Shown piece by piece: positions 33,321 to 45,266 of a DNA stretch of 64,000 nucleotides. Both the position numbers and the translations under genes were made by a program. Below the pieces are notes generated by a model. It did not search any database. It was not told the DNA's origin and saw nothing but the letters and a program-made list of their open reading frames with translations. Positions within the stretch are counted from its first letter, which is position 1. Every line of letters begins with the position of its first letter. This DNA is from Dichotomocladium elegans (Eukaryota; Mucoromycota; Mucoromycetes; Mucorales; Lichtheimiaceae): positions 1 through 64,000 of the forward strand of contig JAIXMN010000040.1 of NCBI GenBank assembly GCA_025716815.1, written 5' to 3'.

Positions 33321-34991
33321 ATGTGTGGACACATTTCTCTTATTCCACCACCAACTGCAATGAAGAAGGCTTATAATAAATCACAAAGATTTTACGGTCC
33401 ACAAGCGCGACCCTTTGAAACATATAGTGAAAGCGAGGTAGCTATTTATAAGGACGTAGCCCGACGTGAAGTTGGCGGGAAGACATTCCATTTTGAAGAT
33501 AAAAGAAGCAAACGGTCATACAATAACTGGAAAAAGACAAAGCAAGGATCAATGCACATACACAGGCTTCTCCTTCGGCGCGAAATCGAGAAAGAAATAT
33601 TAAAAAAATACGGCATTGGCAACAATAGCAAACGCACAAATGTCAATGGCGATTTTGAGCGAAACCAGGCCATTTCCAGTGTAACAAGCAATTTTGAAGG
33701 AATGGACAATCTTCAAAAATGTTCCTGCCCTGTCAAACCAATGGTCATCAAAAGCGTCGTTGGCCCCTCGGAGGAGCATCGTTCAAGTGTACCGTCGGGC
33801 TCGTTGAGTGAGCAGGGACCAGTGACACAGGTCGACAATACCCGGAGTACTGCGGAGAATGCGCAGTCTTTGTTGCCATCCTTGGTACTCGATATTCAGC
33901 CGGAAGATCTCGTATTTGAGGAGCCACTCGGTGAGGGTGAAGTAGCGAGTGTGATGTTGGCCAAATACCGGAATGTACGTGTGGCATGTAAAGTTCGACG
34001 GGAATGCAAACGGCGCAAGGACTATGAATCGGACGTGTTAAGAGAGATAGCATATTCGGCGAAGCTGTCAGCATGTCGATTCATGAACCCATGCATTGGT
34101 GTCTTACGGTGCAGGCAACAGAAGATTAAGAAAAATATAAGGCCATCGAAATCGGTTAATATGAAGGACGATTTGTGCCTTATTCAGCGATACTACGAGA
34201 ATGGCGATTTACGCGACTATATCGCAAGCAGGCAAGGTATCTGGAGAGGATGTTGGAGGGACATATTCGTACTGGGGCTTATGCGCATGACTACTATTAT
34301 TTGGTAGGCGTCCATCTTCATCATGTTGAAGTGCTTCAAATCGGACTGTCATTATTCGCGGGTCTGTCGGATGCACACAAGCTCGGCGTAGGGATTGTCG
34401 ATCTCAAGCTCGAAAATATCTTGGTGGATGTAGTTGGTTCTGCTTGGTTCACCGACTTTGGGTTTCGTATTTTCCTCCTTGTGGAACATTTCTCCTAACG
34501 TTGCTCATGTAATCGCTTTTCCTTCCTTAGATCTTGCATCGACTTTGACAATAAACAAGTGATCAATCTTGATAGCACAGGCGTTAAATGGACAGAAGAT
34601 GTCGCAGCACCAGGTAAACGAGAGAGGAGAAAAAGATACCAGCAACTAACATAAATGTTCTATAGAAATGCTCAAGTACAAACAATTCTCAAAGGAATCA
34701 GACGTGTTTATGTGTGCAGTTATCCTCGCAGAAGTCATGACACCATCCCTAAGCGATGAAGAATTTGCCAGAGATGTCCTTGGACGAAGCCAGGATGGAT
34801 CCGTAGCGTTTAACAAGGAAAAGATCCATCCCATGTACAAAACTTTTATGCAGCTTCTGGAGAAAGCTCTCAGCAACGAGCCATTACAGCGGCCAACAGC
34901 AGAAACAATCTACAAATGGTTACATGAAACACGAGGATTATCCATGGAATTTGCGCGCAAGAAGATTGCAGAAGAAATGACAATAGAGTAG
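33321..34991 (+). CDS. Protein-kinase-like protein with altered HRD motif
   Basis: Four exons (33321-34236, 34308-34461, 34531-34613, 34666-34991) join in phase to 492 residues; the start is the first ATG (MCGHISLIPP). A long basic N-terminal region precedes a kinase domain from about residue 200. The glycine loop reads LGEGEVASVML (third Gly absent). VACKV keeps the ATP-binding Lys. The hinge region reads LIQRYYENGDLRDYI. The catalytic loop reads GIVDLKLENILV, so the His and Arg of HRD are Ile and Val while the Asp and Asn remain. DFG and APE are present, each joined across an intron. A 71-base intron at 34237-34307 explains an apparent frame change. It could be a weak kinase or a pseudokinase; the substrate is unknown. 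Confidence 0.8.
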
Positions 34992-36445
34992 CTCTTTATA
35001 ATATGCCTCACGTGTCATCCTTCCAGTCGAGCTTGGGGGTTTCATCTGCAGTATACGGATGGTTAAATCACTATTAAAAGTATCATGGGGAGATGCCATT
35101 CCCATAGCATCGGCCGGGTATAATATTTTCAAGGCATCATCCATTGCCCGGTACTGTCCTCTTCCTGTGTTCCTACTGATTCATTTCGGCCGTCGCATCT
35201 TTATTCCTGTATGGGAATGGAACTTCAGCCTTTCTTATTGGCAAGGTGTGTTCGATATTCATAAGTTGATGGAGCGTTGTCTGGTATATTTAGGGCCCTG
35301 GGATAGTTGCTGTGTATGTTGCTCTAGGATAATGGACGGATCCTTGTCGACGCAGTCATAAAAAAATTCTTTTATTGAACAAGCTATGTATCACTGCAGC
35401 GAATGCACCAAGGCCTTTTCCATTATCCCACTCGCAGAGTTCGAATGCTATTATCCTTTGGCGCTGATGGACGATGTGTGCTGGTCGCTGTCGTGGATAC
35501 ACGTGCTGGGCCATTCAGGTTGGACTTTTTTGTTTGAGCTAGTTAGTTGCATGTTAGGAAGAGAGAACTAGGTTACGGTCTGTTTTAGACACGAAGTTAT
35601 TACTGTTAGTGATAATTCCTTTCAAGAACTGGTAAAGCAGTATGCCCCATGGTTTGGGTGAGCGGAAGGTTTTTTACAACAAAAGGGTGGGGTTGTGGAT
35701 ATCGACGACGAAGCATTATCGCTGGAGGAGTCCTGCTGTTCTGATCCGGACGATTGAAGCTTGGGGTCTTCTGATTCCAACGTAAAGAGATTGTATGTGT
35801 ATGTTTGTGTGTGCGTGTGTGTTGTGGTTAGATAGCGGGAGATCCATAGCGGGTTGTGTCGGTGTGAACGGCATCAAAGGACGGCATCGCACTGCCATTG
35901 GCTACGATGGGTAAGACCAACCCCCAAAAATTTTGCCCCACAGTTTTCGATAGCTTTTTAAAATTCTGCAAGCGTAGATCAATCGGCCTGTGTCGAGGAA
36001 GAAGAAGACGAAGGCACAAGCACATAGAATGTGAAAAGGGAGAGGAATGAGGCAGCATCGACAGTAACCTCACGGCCATGTCGCGTGGACAAAGAGGTGG
36101 GGATGAAATTTTCCGATCTGGAGTCGACCGACCTGGTTAGAGCTTTTTAAGTCCCAGGAACATCATTCAGCCAGTGGAAATGTTGTCAGCGCTTGCGGTA
36201 AAATCTCCGGAACCACTTTAGGCGGGACGGCCGTACAATTCGAAAACCTAAGACATGTGCGGTTTTCCCCGCATTGCTCCGCGATTGGCCGAGTCCCCTG
36301 AAGACGATTGATTTGACGTCAAATGATTAGATCCCCAAACACATGAAAATTAGATTTCTTGTATCGCCGTATAAATACAAACACTTCCTCATCCTCCGCT
36401 TGTCACAGTCTTACTTCTTTTCCACACTCTCCACCCCTTTCCTAA
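34992..36445. other. Gene-free interval between kinase and SFC1
   Basis: Short frames only. One at 35059-35361 (100 codons, hydrophobic) and one at 35386-35571 were inspected and match nothing I know. The last 100 bases before 36446 are pyrimidine-rich, as in strong fungal promoters. A TATA-like CCGTATAAATAC lies at 36367-36378. Confidence 0.45.
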
Positions 36446-37612
36446 ATGAGCAAGAACGACGGTGCCCAAAAGACCCCCATCCTCACCCATCTCGTCGCCG
36501 GCGGTGCTGCTGGTTTCATGGAAGCATGCACCTGTCATCCCCTCGACACCGTTAAAGTGAGAATGCAATTGGCGAAGAAGGCCCAACGAAGCGCTTCTGT
36601 AAGTTCCTTTCGACCTATTGAATGTGTGTATTATATATTATATACATCTTCGCTCATCAACGGTCACGGTAGGGTAAGCGTCTTGGTTTCCTCGGCGTTG
36701 GTGTAAGAATCGTCAAGAACGAGTCCTTCTGGGCCCTCTACAAGGGTCTGGGTGCCGTCATTGCTGGTATTGTTCCTAAGATGGCCATTCGCTTCAGCTC
36801 TTTTGAAATGTACAAGGGCGCCCTGGCCGATGAGAACGGAAAGAACACTCGTATGGGTATCTTTTTGGGTAAGTAACTGGACGACAAGCAGCGATGCTTC
36901 TTCCGAGTTTTAACGACCCATCCAACCCTAGCTGGTCTGGCTGCTGGTACCACCGAGGCTGTCCTTGTCGTGTCACCCATGGACCTTATCAAGATTCGTC
37001 TGCAGGCTCAGCGCAACTCCATGGCTGATCCCATGGACATCCCCAAGTACCGCAATGCTCCCCATGCTCTCTACACCATTGTGAAGGAGGAAGGTGTCGG
37101 CGCTTTGTATAAAGGCGTTGCCTTGACGGCATTGAGACAGGGTAAATGAGATACATTATCTGGAGTAATAATCACTCGGCAGGAGAACTCAACCATCCGT
37201 TATTTTAGCCACCAACCAGGCCGCCAACTTCACTGCTTACCAGGAACTCAAGAAGCATGCACGCAACTTCCAACAGATTGACGAGTTGCCTTCGTACCAG
37301 ACCTTGGTGATTGGTGGTATCTCTGGTGCCATGGGTCCCCTCTTCAATGCCCCCATTGACACCATTAAGACCCGTATCCAGAAGTCTACTACACTCACTG
37401 GAAATGGCTGGCAACGATTCACCTTTGTCACTTCCGAGATCTACCAAAAGGAAGGTATGCGGGCATTCTACAAGGGTTTGACCCCCCGAGTATTGCGTGT
37501 TGCTCCTGGTCAGGCCGTCACCTTTGTCGTTTACGAGAAAGTCAAGTCTTGGATCGATCTCTTCACTAACAAGACTCAGGAAGGTGAATTGATCGGCAAG
37601 CAGGCTCAGTAA
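36446..37612 (+). CDS. SFC1: Mitochondrial succinate/fumarate carrier
   Basis: Four exons (36446-36598, 36673-36868, 36932-37141, about 37209-37612) join to 320 residues, the standard length for mitochondrial carriers. Three repeats carry PxDxxK/R signatures: HPLDTVKVRMQ, SPMDLIKIRLQAQ and APIDTIKTRIQ. The segments THLVAGGAAGFMEACTCHPL, LYKGLGAVIAGIVPKMAIRF, ALRQATNQAANFTAYQ and GPLFNAPIDTIKTRIQ are close to yeast Sfc1 (Acr1). That carrier exchanges cytosolic succinate, from the glyoxylate cycle, for mitochondrial fumarate and is needed for growth on C2 compounds. The typical QKEGMRAFYKG and PGQAVTFVVYE blocks close the third repeat. Confidence 0.93.
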
Positions 37613-37929
37613 AGATCATATTGCAGTCTAAATCCTTTCTTTCCCCCTCCTTTTTCCAACCTCGTCCGCAACATTCCGCAACATATCCCCCTTCCTCTTA
37701 TCCATGCCATTGTTCATTATTTGTACACAGACTCGTTCGTTTTATTTAAATTCACTCAACGGAAAAAGAAAAATAAAGTATCAAGAAGCTTGATACACTG
37801 CAATCTATTCGTTCTTCGAGTCCGATCAACCCCACATAGAAAAAAAAAATTAGCATCTCCGGTCTCCGAAGTAGTCCGAGAGTGTTTATTTTCAAACACG
37901 TTTTCCACCGAGCATCCCGAATAAAGTCA
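37613..37929. other. Intergenic interval SFC1 to TAN1
   Basis: A T/C-rich SFC1 3' end followed by the TAN1 promoter. AATAAAG at 37771-37777 is a possible polyadenylation signal. Nothing else was seen. Confidence 0.4.
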
Positions 37930-39111
37930 ATGTCTAAGAGGGCATCTTCATCATCAAAATCGGACTGCAGAAAGAAACGCGCGAAGTCATATCATTGCGC
38001 GAAGGTAGAATGAGATCTTGTTCCTTTCTTTTTCCTATGGGCTTTCCATGTCGAGATCACTCGACTGAATCATAAACTGGCCCGTGTTTTACTTAGGAAC
38101 GTGTCAAGCATTATGACAAGTTTTCGATTCGACCCAACATGACGGGTATTATGGTCACCTGTACTCGTAGCAAAGAGCAGCGTGCCGCAAAAGAAGTCAT
38201 TGATATGTTTGAAGAAGTAATAGTTATACACGTGCACGCATGCGCACACAATTCGTTGAATGGATGTATATCTTTTAGTATGCAACAAGCATGTACCCCA
38301 ATGCTGCGAGTGACGATGACGATGATGAGGATGATATCGAGGCGTCAATACAAAAGGAAGTAACCGAACTCAAGAAGGGGAAAAAGAAGAAGTTTGTGAA
38401 CATCTCCACCAATACCGATTGCTGTAAGTTTTTCTCTTTCACGTAGGGTAGATGGATGGTGGGGGGGTTGGAAGCTTAATTCGCACCCAGCTAAATGAAC
38501 GACGGGGAATGCGGCTAGTGCTATTTATCGAGACGCGAAACCCAATTGAGCCCGTTCCGTTTGTACACCATATTTTGACCGACTTGAAGGAGACGAGGCA
38601 AAAGAAGACTCGATTCGTGTCGCGTCTTCTGCCTGTGCAAACGACGTGTCATGCCAATCTTCCTGCCATTGAGCAGGCGGCCAAACTGGTCTTAGCTCCT
38701 ACTTTCCATCAAGCCAACGACGATGGCTCCAGGACGCACAAGACCGTGAGTATGAGGGAAGGGTTCGATCGATAGGATAAAGGTATTGACGAGACAAATC
38801 GCCCATGACGTAGTACGCGGTGGTAGCGCGGATCCGAAACTGCGATAAGATGGAGCGCATGTCGGTCATCGAAACGATTGCTTCCGTGGTTGGCAAAGAC
38901 CACACCGTCGACTTGACAAATCCAGAGGTGACCATCATTGCGGAAATCATGCAGGTAGTCCAAAACGATATATGTATATAGTGATCATGTCATCTGAGTA
39001 GCAACCACAACAACGCATCACTAGGATATTTGCATGCTTTCGGCTGTCACCGACTTCAACAAGTTCAAGAAATATAATATAGAGAGCCTATTCGAGAAGA
39101 GGGATGAATAA
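37930..39111 (+). CDS. TAN1: tRNA acetylation adaptor, THUMP-domain protein
   Basis: A multi-exon gene. Exon 1 (37930-38004) encodes the basic start MSKRASSSSKSDCRKKRAKS. Exon 2 (from 38097) gives ERVKHYDKFSIRPNMTGIMV and CTRSKEQRAAKEVIDMFEE. An acidic Asp/Glu run and KKGKKKKFVNISTNTDC follow. The THUMP domain includes VLFIETRNPIEPVPFVHHIL, KTRFVSRLLPVQTTCHANL, YAVVARIRNCDKMERMSVIE and VVGKDHTVDLTNPEVTIIAE. The end is FNKFKKYNIESLFEKRDE. Tan1/THUMPD1 binds tRNA-Ser and tRNA-Leu and directs the Kre33/NAT10 acetyltransferase to make N4-acetylcytidine at position 12. The order and motifs match closely. Confidence 0.92.
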
Positions 39112-39243
39112 TTCTAGAATTGCAAACAATGATATCTATCTTGAAAACCTTAGTCCAAGAGCATTTTATCTTCTCATCAAAAATATATAATAATACAGAT
39201 TCTTGCCCATTGTCAAGATGGGCATGTACAGTCAAAGAGGTGT

Positions 39244-41768
39244 TTAAATAGTGAATGTGTCACTAGCCCTGATGTCGCGGCTAGAATGGCCGATCAAGAC
39301 TGTGTAGGTACCTTGGGGAACGACCCACTGGTGGGAAACGGTATCCCAGACACGCAGATCCTTGTCGGTGAACTCAAAGCTGACCTTGCTCTTTTTGCCT
39401 TTCTTAACTGCGACCTTTTCGAAGCCACGGAGCACCTTTGGTGGCTGATCTACTCCTTCGGGGTACGAAATGTACGCCTGGACAATCTCGTGGCCGTCGA
39501 CGTCGCCGGTATTAGCGATGGTGAGGGATGCTTTGACAGTCTTCTTGTTCTGCAGCACGACGACCTTGAGGTGCGAATATTCGAAGGTGGTGTAAGACAG
39601 CCCATACCCGAATTCGTAGAGTGGATCAATGTTGTTTTTATCGAAATGACGATAGCCTATATAGACACCTTCGGTATATGGGATATCGAGTTCTTCGGTG
39701 ATAATATGCGCAACATAATCCGATGCCTGTTTGGCGATGGTATATGGCAAGCGGCCCGATGGATTTACATCACCAAAGAGGACATCCGCGAGCGAGTGGC
39801 CTGTCTCCTGGCCGGGTAGACCTGGCCAGACGATGGCTTTAATATTTGGATGATCGTGCCAGGGCATCAAGATTGGACCGACCGAATGGATCACAACGAC
39901 CGTATTCTTATTGGCATCCGCAACAGCTTTGATCTAGACGAAGTGGGAGAGACACATCTTGAGTGAGATGATGATTATTCAAGTTGGTATACAAGTAGGC
40001 CTAATGGCTTAACATTTACCAGATCGTCGCCTTGATGCCACAGAGATAAATTATTCCTGTCACCATTCAGGACGTCTTCCACATGAACATACATCTCACC
40101 CGAGTCGGCTTTCGCAAAGACGAAAGCAATGTCAGCATCGGAGGCAACTTTGGAAGCTTCCTCAAAATCATATTCGCCAAGGTAGGAAACAATCTCGAAG
40201 TTGTTTCCTGCACGTTCCTTGATGCCATCCAATGGCTACAGTAGTAGGCCAATCAAAAAAGTATAACATAAAATAAATAAGATAATCACAAACTCCTTAT
40301 AAAAGAGAACGTACCGTGACAAGGTACGGAAGATAGGCAGTACCGGACCCCCATCCTGCAGTTAACGTGCCGCGAGCACAGCCGTTTTCGGCGCATTGGT
40401 TGAGACCCTCCGGATCTGGTCCAGCGTCATCGCCGATGATAGCAATTTTGTTTATCTTTTGGGGCTGAATAGGAAGGATGTTGTCTTCATTGCGGAGAAG
40501 AACCACTGATGCAGCGCCACTCTTGCGGATATTATCTTTGCTGTTTCCCTGAACGTCTACATCCGAGTCGATGTTGTAGTCGAAGTAGTTGTATCGCAGT
40601 GAGGGATAGTCCTTATCCTGGCCAACCTTGTACCAGGCAGCAACAATACGGGTGGCCATGTCTGTTACCTAAGCGACGATAGCAGCAATCAGTATCCCAT
40701 TGTAAGCATGCATGCTGGAGCTGCTGTTGAAGAAGAAAAAGTAAGAGCTTACTCGGGCCTCTTCAATATCGCCGCGTTCGACAGCATCCGTCAGATTCTT
40801 GCCGAACCAGAGACCGCCGCCAGTGATGCTATCTGCGTTCGCATCACCGGGCATAGTCATGTCAAGGCCATTCTTGACAGCCGTAACGGTCGAATGTGTG
40901 GCCCACCAGTCACTGACCACGAAGCCTTTAAAGCTCAATTCTCCCTTGAGCACCGTATTTAAGACGTAATCATTTTCGCAAGCATACGTGCCGTTCACCT
41001 TGTCTACCGATTGTCCACTTCAGTTGCTGTACTGTACATACAATCCGTCAAAGCTATGTAGCTAATGAAGTAATTCTTACTGTAAGAGCACATGACGCCT
41101 GTGGTTCCTGCCTCGACGGCGCGCTCGAAGGGGTAGAGATAGACCTCGTGCAGGGTCTTGTCGTCCATGATAGTATTAGAGGTGTAGCGGTTTGTATCCT
41201 GCTCATTGCCAATGATGTGCTTCGAAGTCGTGATAACGCCTGAGCTTTGGTACCCAATAACGGTCTCGTATGTTAGCTCGCCAACAAGGTAGGGATCTTC
41301 GCCACCAAACTCCCAGTTGCGTCCAGCCTCAGGTGCACGAAGCATATTCATACCCGGACCGAGGATAACGTTAACACCTTTTTCACGGAACTCACGGCCA
41401 ATCTGAACAGCTCGCTCGCGCATCAGCACGCGGTCCCAAGTGGCAGCAGCATTGATTCCGGTGACAAATTGACTGACATTGTAAGAGTGGCGCAGGCCCA
41501 TGGGACCGTCGTTGAGGCAGAGCGCCGGAAAGAGGTCCGTCGGGGCAGTGTTTCCCTCGCATGGACCTTGCTCATTGCCTGTACCGGTAGTAACATTGAC
41601 GCGCTGTTCAAGCGTCATTTGGGACACTAGCTTATGGGCCTTGGCATAGGCTTCTTCCCAAGAAAGAACCCCATGATGATATGATGTTGATGTACTGGGA
41701 GCACCGCGGGCACTTAAAGCCGCCGAAGTCACTAAGAGAATAGCAGATGTGATAGAGGAGACTTTCAT
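39244..41768 (-). CDS. Secreted beta-glucosidase, glycoside hydrolase family 3
   Basis: A multi-exon minus-strand gene. Start ATG 41768 opens a signal peptide (MKVSSITSAILLVTSAALSA); an upstream in-frame ATG at 41846 would hide it. The first GH3 domain contains FPALCLNDGPMGLRHSYNVS, LGPGMNMLRAPEAGRNWEFG, TSKHIIGNEQDTNR and the nucleophile region FKGFVVSDWWATHST (Asp of SDW). The second domain contains VVLLRNEDNILPI, WPGLPGQETGHSLADVLFGD and NPSGRLPYTI. The C-terminal fibronectin-III-like domain contains VQAYISYPEGVDQPPKVLRG and ends at 39244 with RDIRASDTFTI. The enzyme would release glucose from cello-oligosaccharides or beta-glucans outside the cell. Confidence 0.93.
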
Positions 41769-44299
41769 ATGGAATAGGAAGACAGAGTTGTTGATTATGG
41801 TGACATTTGCCTGACTTTCTTGGACCCTTTTATATAAGAAACGCACTCCAAACCCAACGCACGGGTGGAGCCAGAATATGTCCCTCCGTAAGATTTATCC
41901 ATTCCAGGTTTTGCTTTGTTTTTTCAAATAACGCGATGTTAATTGTTCCTAGCAAAGCAATCACACACACATACACACACAATCCCATTATGCGTTTACT
42001 CACGTATGCTAAACGAAGAATTTTGCATATCCTCCCGTTGGATAATATTTTCCTAGTGTGACAGATGCGGTATAACGAGCTGGAATTAGGCAGAAAATGA
42101 CTATATCTCGTGTAACGGATGATGGCAAATACTGGTTATAGACAAATGTGTTGGCTGCAGAATCCGTATGAGGACCAGGTTGAACCACGAGAAAAAAAAA
42201 GTTCCCTACCACTTTGCAAAAACATAATGTTGTAGTTTATCGAATTTCTCCAAAAGGCATACTGTCGCACAACTTATGCATGGCACGATTACAGTAGGAA
42301 ATTCCAGTGTACAGCGTTTATCCCACACTGTTTCCTTCTTTTTCTCCTCATAGCGGATGTCTAGATATACCTTATCACATTTGCTCTCTACAATGAGATA
42401 ATCCTCCATGTCCGTTCGACGTCGAAATTTATGGCCTTTTGATATCGCGATTCTGTATCTTCTATGACAGCATTTAGTCAATTATTAATAGCATCCAAGG
42501 TTTTCCGCGCTGTAGATTAAATGCTACCAAACTTTTGGGGTAGCACAGCAAGAGTTACGTTCTATGTGTGTTTAGGGGGGGAGTGTGGAGCGTTGTGTAT
42601 ATGGCGTACAAGGAATGCGGGGTTAGACACGAACGGCGGGTGCTCCTCCTCTGATGTGTTATCTGTATCTTAAAAGGAGCAAATGGATTATTTCCAACAT
42701 CAAGCGGTTGAAAATAAATATATTGAGGCATCGATATTTCATTTATTCGACTGTGCAGCAGGGAGCAAGAACATAACTGTTCAATATTCAATTTGCGCAC
42801 AAGAGGCGCATTGGATACAGATCGAGCAGGTGTTACTTAGCGTTCTCTTTTTGTGTAATTCAGTGATCAGGAATTTTTAGGTTTTAATAATAATGGACCA
42901 ATCGTAAAATTCCTCGATCACTAAGGCGGAGACAAAATCTGTGCTTTTTTTAATCGCTGCTGGCAGCGAATCAATTAGCCTGGTGATCGGCTTTTAGACA
43001 AAGTATGAGAGTCGCACGGCTATGTGTGTGCTGGCCATGGTGCGATGGTAATCTTGTTCCTTAATACACCATGTTAGGCAGCTTATAGCTGGGCGTGGGG
43101 CGACTCTGATATTTGTCGGTCCATACCAAAACCCTACGGAAGGTCGCATTTATATTCATTCTGATATGATGTTCGACATACCTTCCAGGAACACATCTTG
43201 ATGTTTTTATACCTTATTTCTACAACCAAAATAGGTCGGGAATAGCGACATCCATATAAATAGAGTCCGCGCTTGCCCAGGATTCCATTAATCTTTACAA
43301 AAATGCCAGCTTTTTGAACCTCCTGGCTTCCGTCTTCTCATATACATTTTGAAATTAAAATGAAATGGGGTGGTCGTTTTATGGACGAACCTGGGTTCTA
43401 TATATCAACATGCAACACAACGTGGTAATCAAGGGAACCGTGAATAGACATATTTCAACCCACTTACGGCTACAATGGTCAAGATGAAAAAGTGTAACTT
43501 ACGAAGGACAATTGTGAGCTTAATTCGTAGCACTAGCCGAACACGAAACTCGCAGGTGCTGTAATGATTTTCTCCAATAAAAAATAAATGATAATATGAT
43601 ATTGAATCTCTCAAACAGCCGAGACTGGACAGAACGGCATGATAGTGTATACGGTATCTGCTGAATATACCCCTGCTTTTTCTTCTTCTCTATAATACCA
43701 ACCCATTCTCAATACCAAGCTATTTGATAGTCATAGTAAAAACACATTGCAATCCCCTTGTTATCGCACATAGCGTCATTATATGTAGCTTGTGCGATGG
43801 TTCTCACCATCCTGATATACCTTTATCAAGGCAAGACAGCTGCTGGACCGGCAGGACGATGATCCTTAAGCTACGTATATCCCTCAATGTCATCGTACTT
43901 TGGAGCAATACAGGTAAAGACTTAGGTGCCTAATCCCTCTCATCGAAATGCTGTTTAAATTGTGGCAAATCCAAAGAAGTTGGATTCGAAAGGGTCATCT
44001 GCTTAAAAAGCCCAACTGGATAAATTGCATCATTTACTCCAGGTGATTCAATTCACACATATATTCAAACATGTTTAATGGAATCAGTACATATACATTC
44101 TAATGAAGCCGATCGAATTTACAAATGGAAGTTCTACTCGAGTACGACCAGATATATTTTCGCTTGGGACTCCTTCCATTTTGTGCGTACAGGCCGCTGA
44201 CGGGAAAGGTATGTCCATCATGGAGTGCTCATATCTATTTCTTTTCGCCATTTGATTCTACAATTGCTTACTGACAGCTATAAAAGAAAACGGCTTGAC
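41769..44299. other. Gene-poor AT-rich interval
   Basis: About 2.5 kb. Frames at 42206-42481 (minus, 91 codons), 42555-42800 (minus), 42683-42880 (plus) and 43724-43933 (plus) were read and none shows a recognisable domain. Its left end should contain the GH3 promoter. A short CA-repeat lies near 41960-41981. Confidence 0.5.
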
Positions 44300-45266
44300 C
44301 TATATAATGTTCTCATAATCATGCCAAAATCTCTGTTCTTCGTCTTGGTCCTCTAATCTTCGTAATAAATTGTTATCGTCTTCCCGTACAGCCGTGAAAT
44401 CGACGATAGAAGTCCGAGTTAGAAGTGTATGTTTGTTTCTGCTCCGAGAAGAAAATGGTAAGAGCTAACAAGTAAGTTAAAAAAAGACGAAAAAAAAACA
44501 TACTTGCGCGCCATAGTGAGTAGTCTGAATAATTGGAATCCATTACGTACAACAAGAAGGATAGTGTCGAACAGGGCTTCGTTTTGCTCGCCGGCTGAAC
44601 AGTTTGATATAGCAAGCCACACCAGCGTTATGGTGCAAAGGATGACTAAGGCAACGTCCAATTGATTCCAGACAGATTTCCAGTAAGCCTATATAACACA
44701 TGGTCCCAAATAGGTAGCCTGCATAATGGGAAAAAGCACGGCAACCTCGTAAGAGGTAGCTTAATATCTATGATGCCTCGTATGTTTTACCCACCTTCTT
44801 TAAAGCGATCAACCGTACTGCCACTTCAATTATTGTGGCTATATTGATAACAAATTCCAAACTGACAAAAAGAGGTGTAGGGCTGTTCTTATTTTAGTTA
44901 TTAATGTGACAATTAAGAAAAAGTGATAACTTAATCTTTTGTCATACAGACACGTACAGAGCGCACATGGGTCTGCATTCATGTGTATGTGGGGTAATAA
45001 AAAATGATAGAGTAGATTCACTTACCATTTCTCTTGTAAAGACTAAAATCATGAATGGAATGGGTCCCATTATGAAACCATTTAGCCAATAATCAGTCTA
45101 GGCGAAAATGAGTAGTGTTACTTACCACTGCAATGGAGATGAGGCTAAGGAATGCCAGAGTCAAGTATAGCAGAATGTAAGATCGGGAGTAGATGAACCT
45201 GTTGGCTAGAGCCTGTAATCGCTCTGATCGGGTTTGCCAATAACGTGTTTTCCTCTGTTGTGCCAT
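44300..45266 (-). CDS. Small four-helix membrane protein resembling an isolated voltage-sensor domain
   Basis: Spliced by eye from five exons on the minus strand. Exon 1 is 45126-45266 (MAQQRKTRYWQ...SLISIAV, phase 0). A 17-base micro-exon (SLQEK) follows. Exon 3 encodes EFVINIATIIEVAVRLIALKK. Exon 4 (about 44515-44682) encodes AYWKSVWNQLDVALVILCTI through LLVVRNGFQLFRLLTMAR. Exon 5 encodes the tail NKHTLLTRTSIVDFTAVRED to DYENII, stop 44300-44302. The product is about 160 residues: S1-like, S2-like (E..VR), S3-like (NQLDVALVILC) and S4-like with spaced Arg (VRNGFQLFRLLTMAR). There is no pore domain. It resembles a conserved fungal membrane family annotated as ion-transport-like; ion selectivity cannot be inferred. 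Confidence 0.65.

Noticed and set aside
34237..34307. Frameshift in the kinase gene
   Set aside because: The apparent frame change is removed by a 71-base GT...AG intron with a good branch-point-like CATGAC; the spliced frame is intact.
35059..35571. Possible small genes downstream of the kinase
   Set aside because: Frames of 100 and 61 codons lack domain similarity, splice logic or strong composition bias.
45098..45125. A 28-base intron in the voltage-sensor-like gene
   Set aside because: It keeps a frame locally but then fails to join the next exon in phase. Using a longer intron and a 17-base exon joins all exons in phase.
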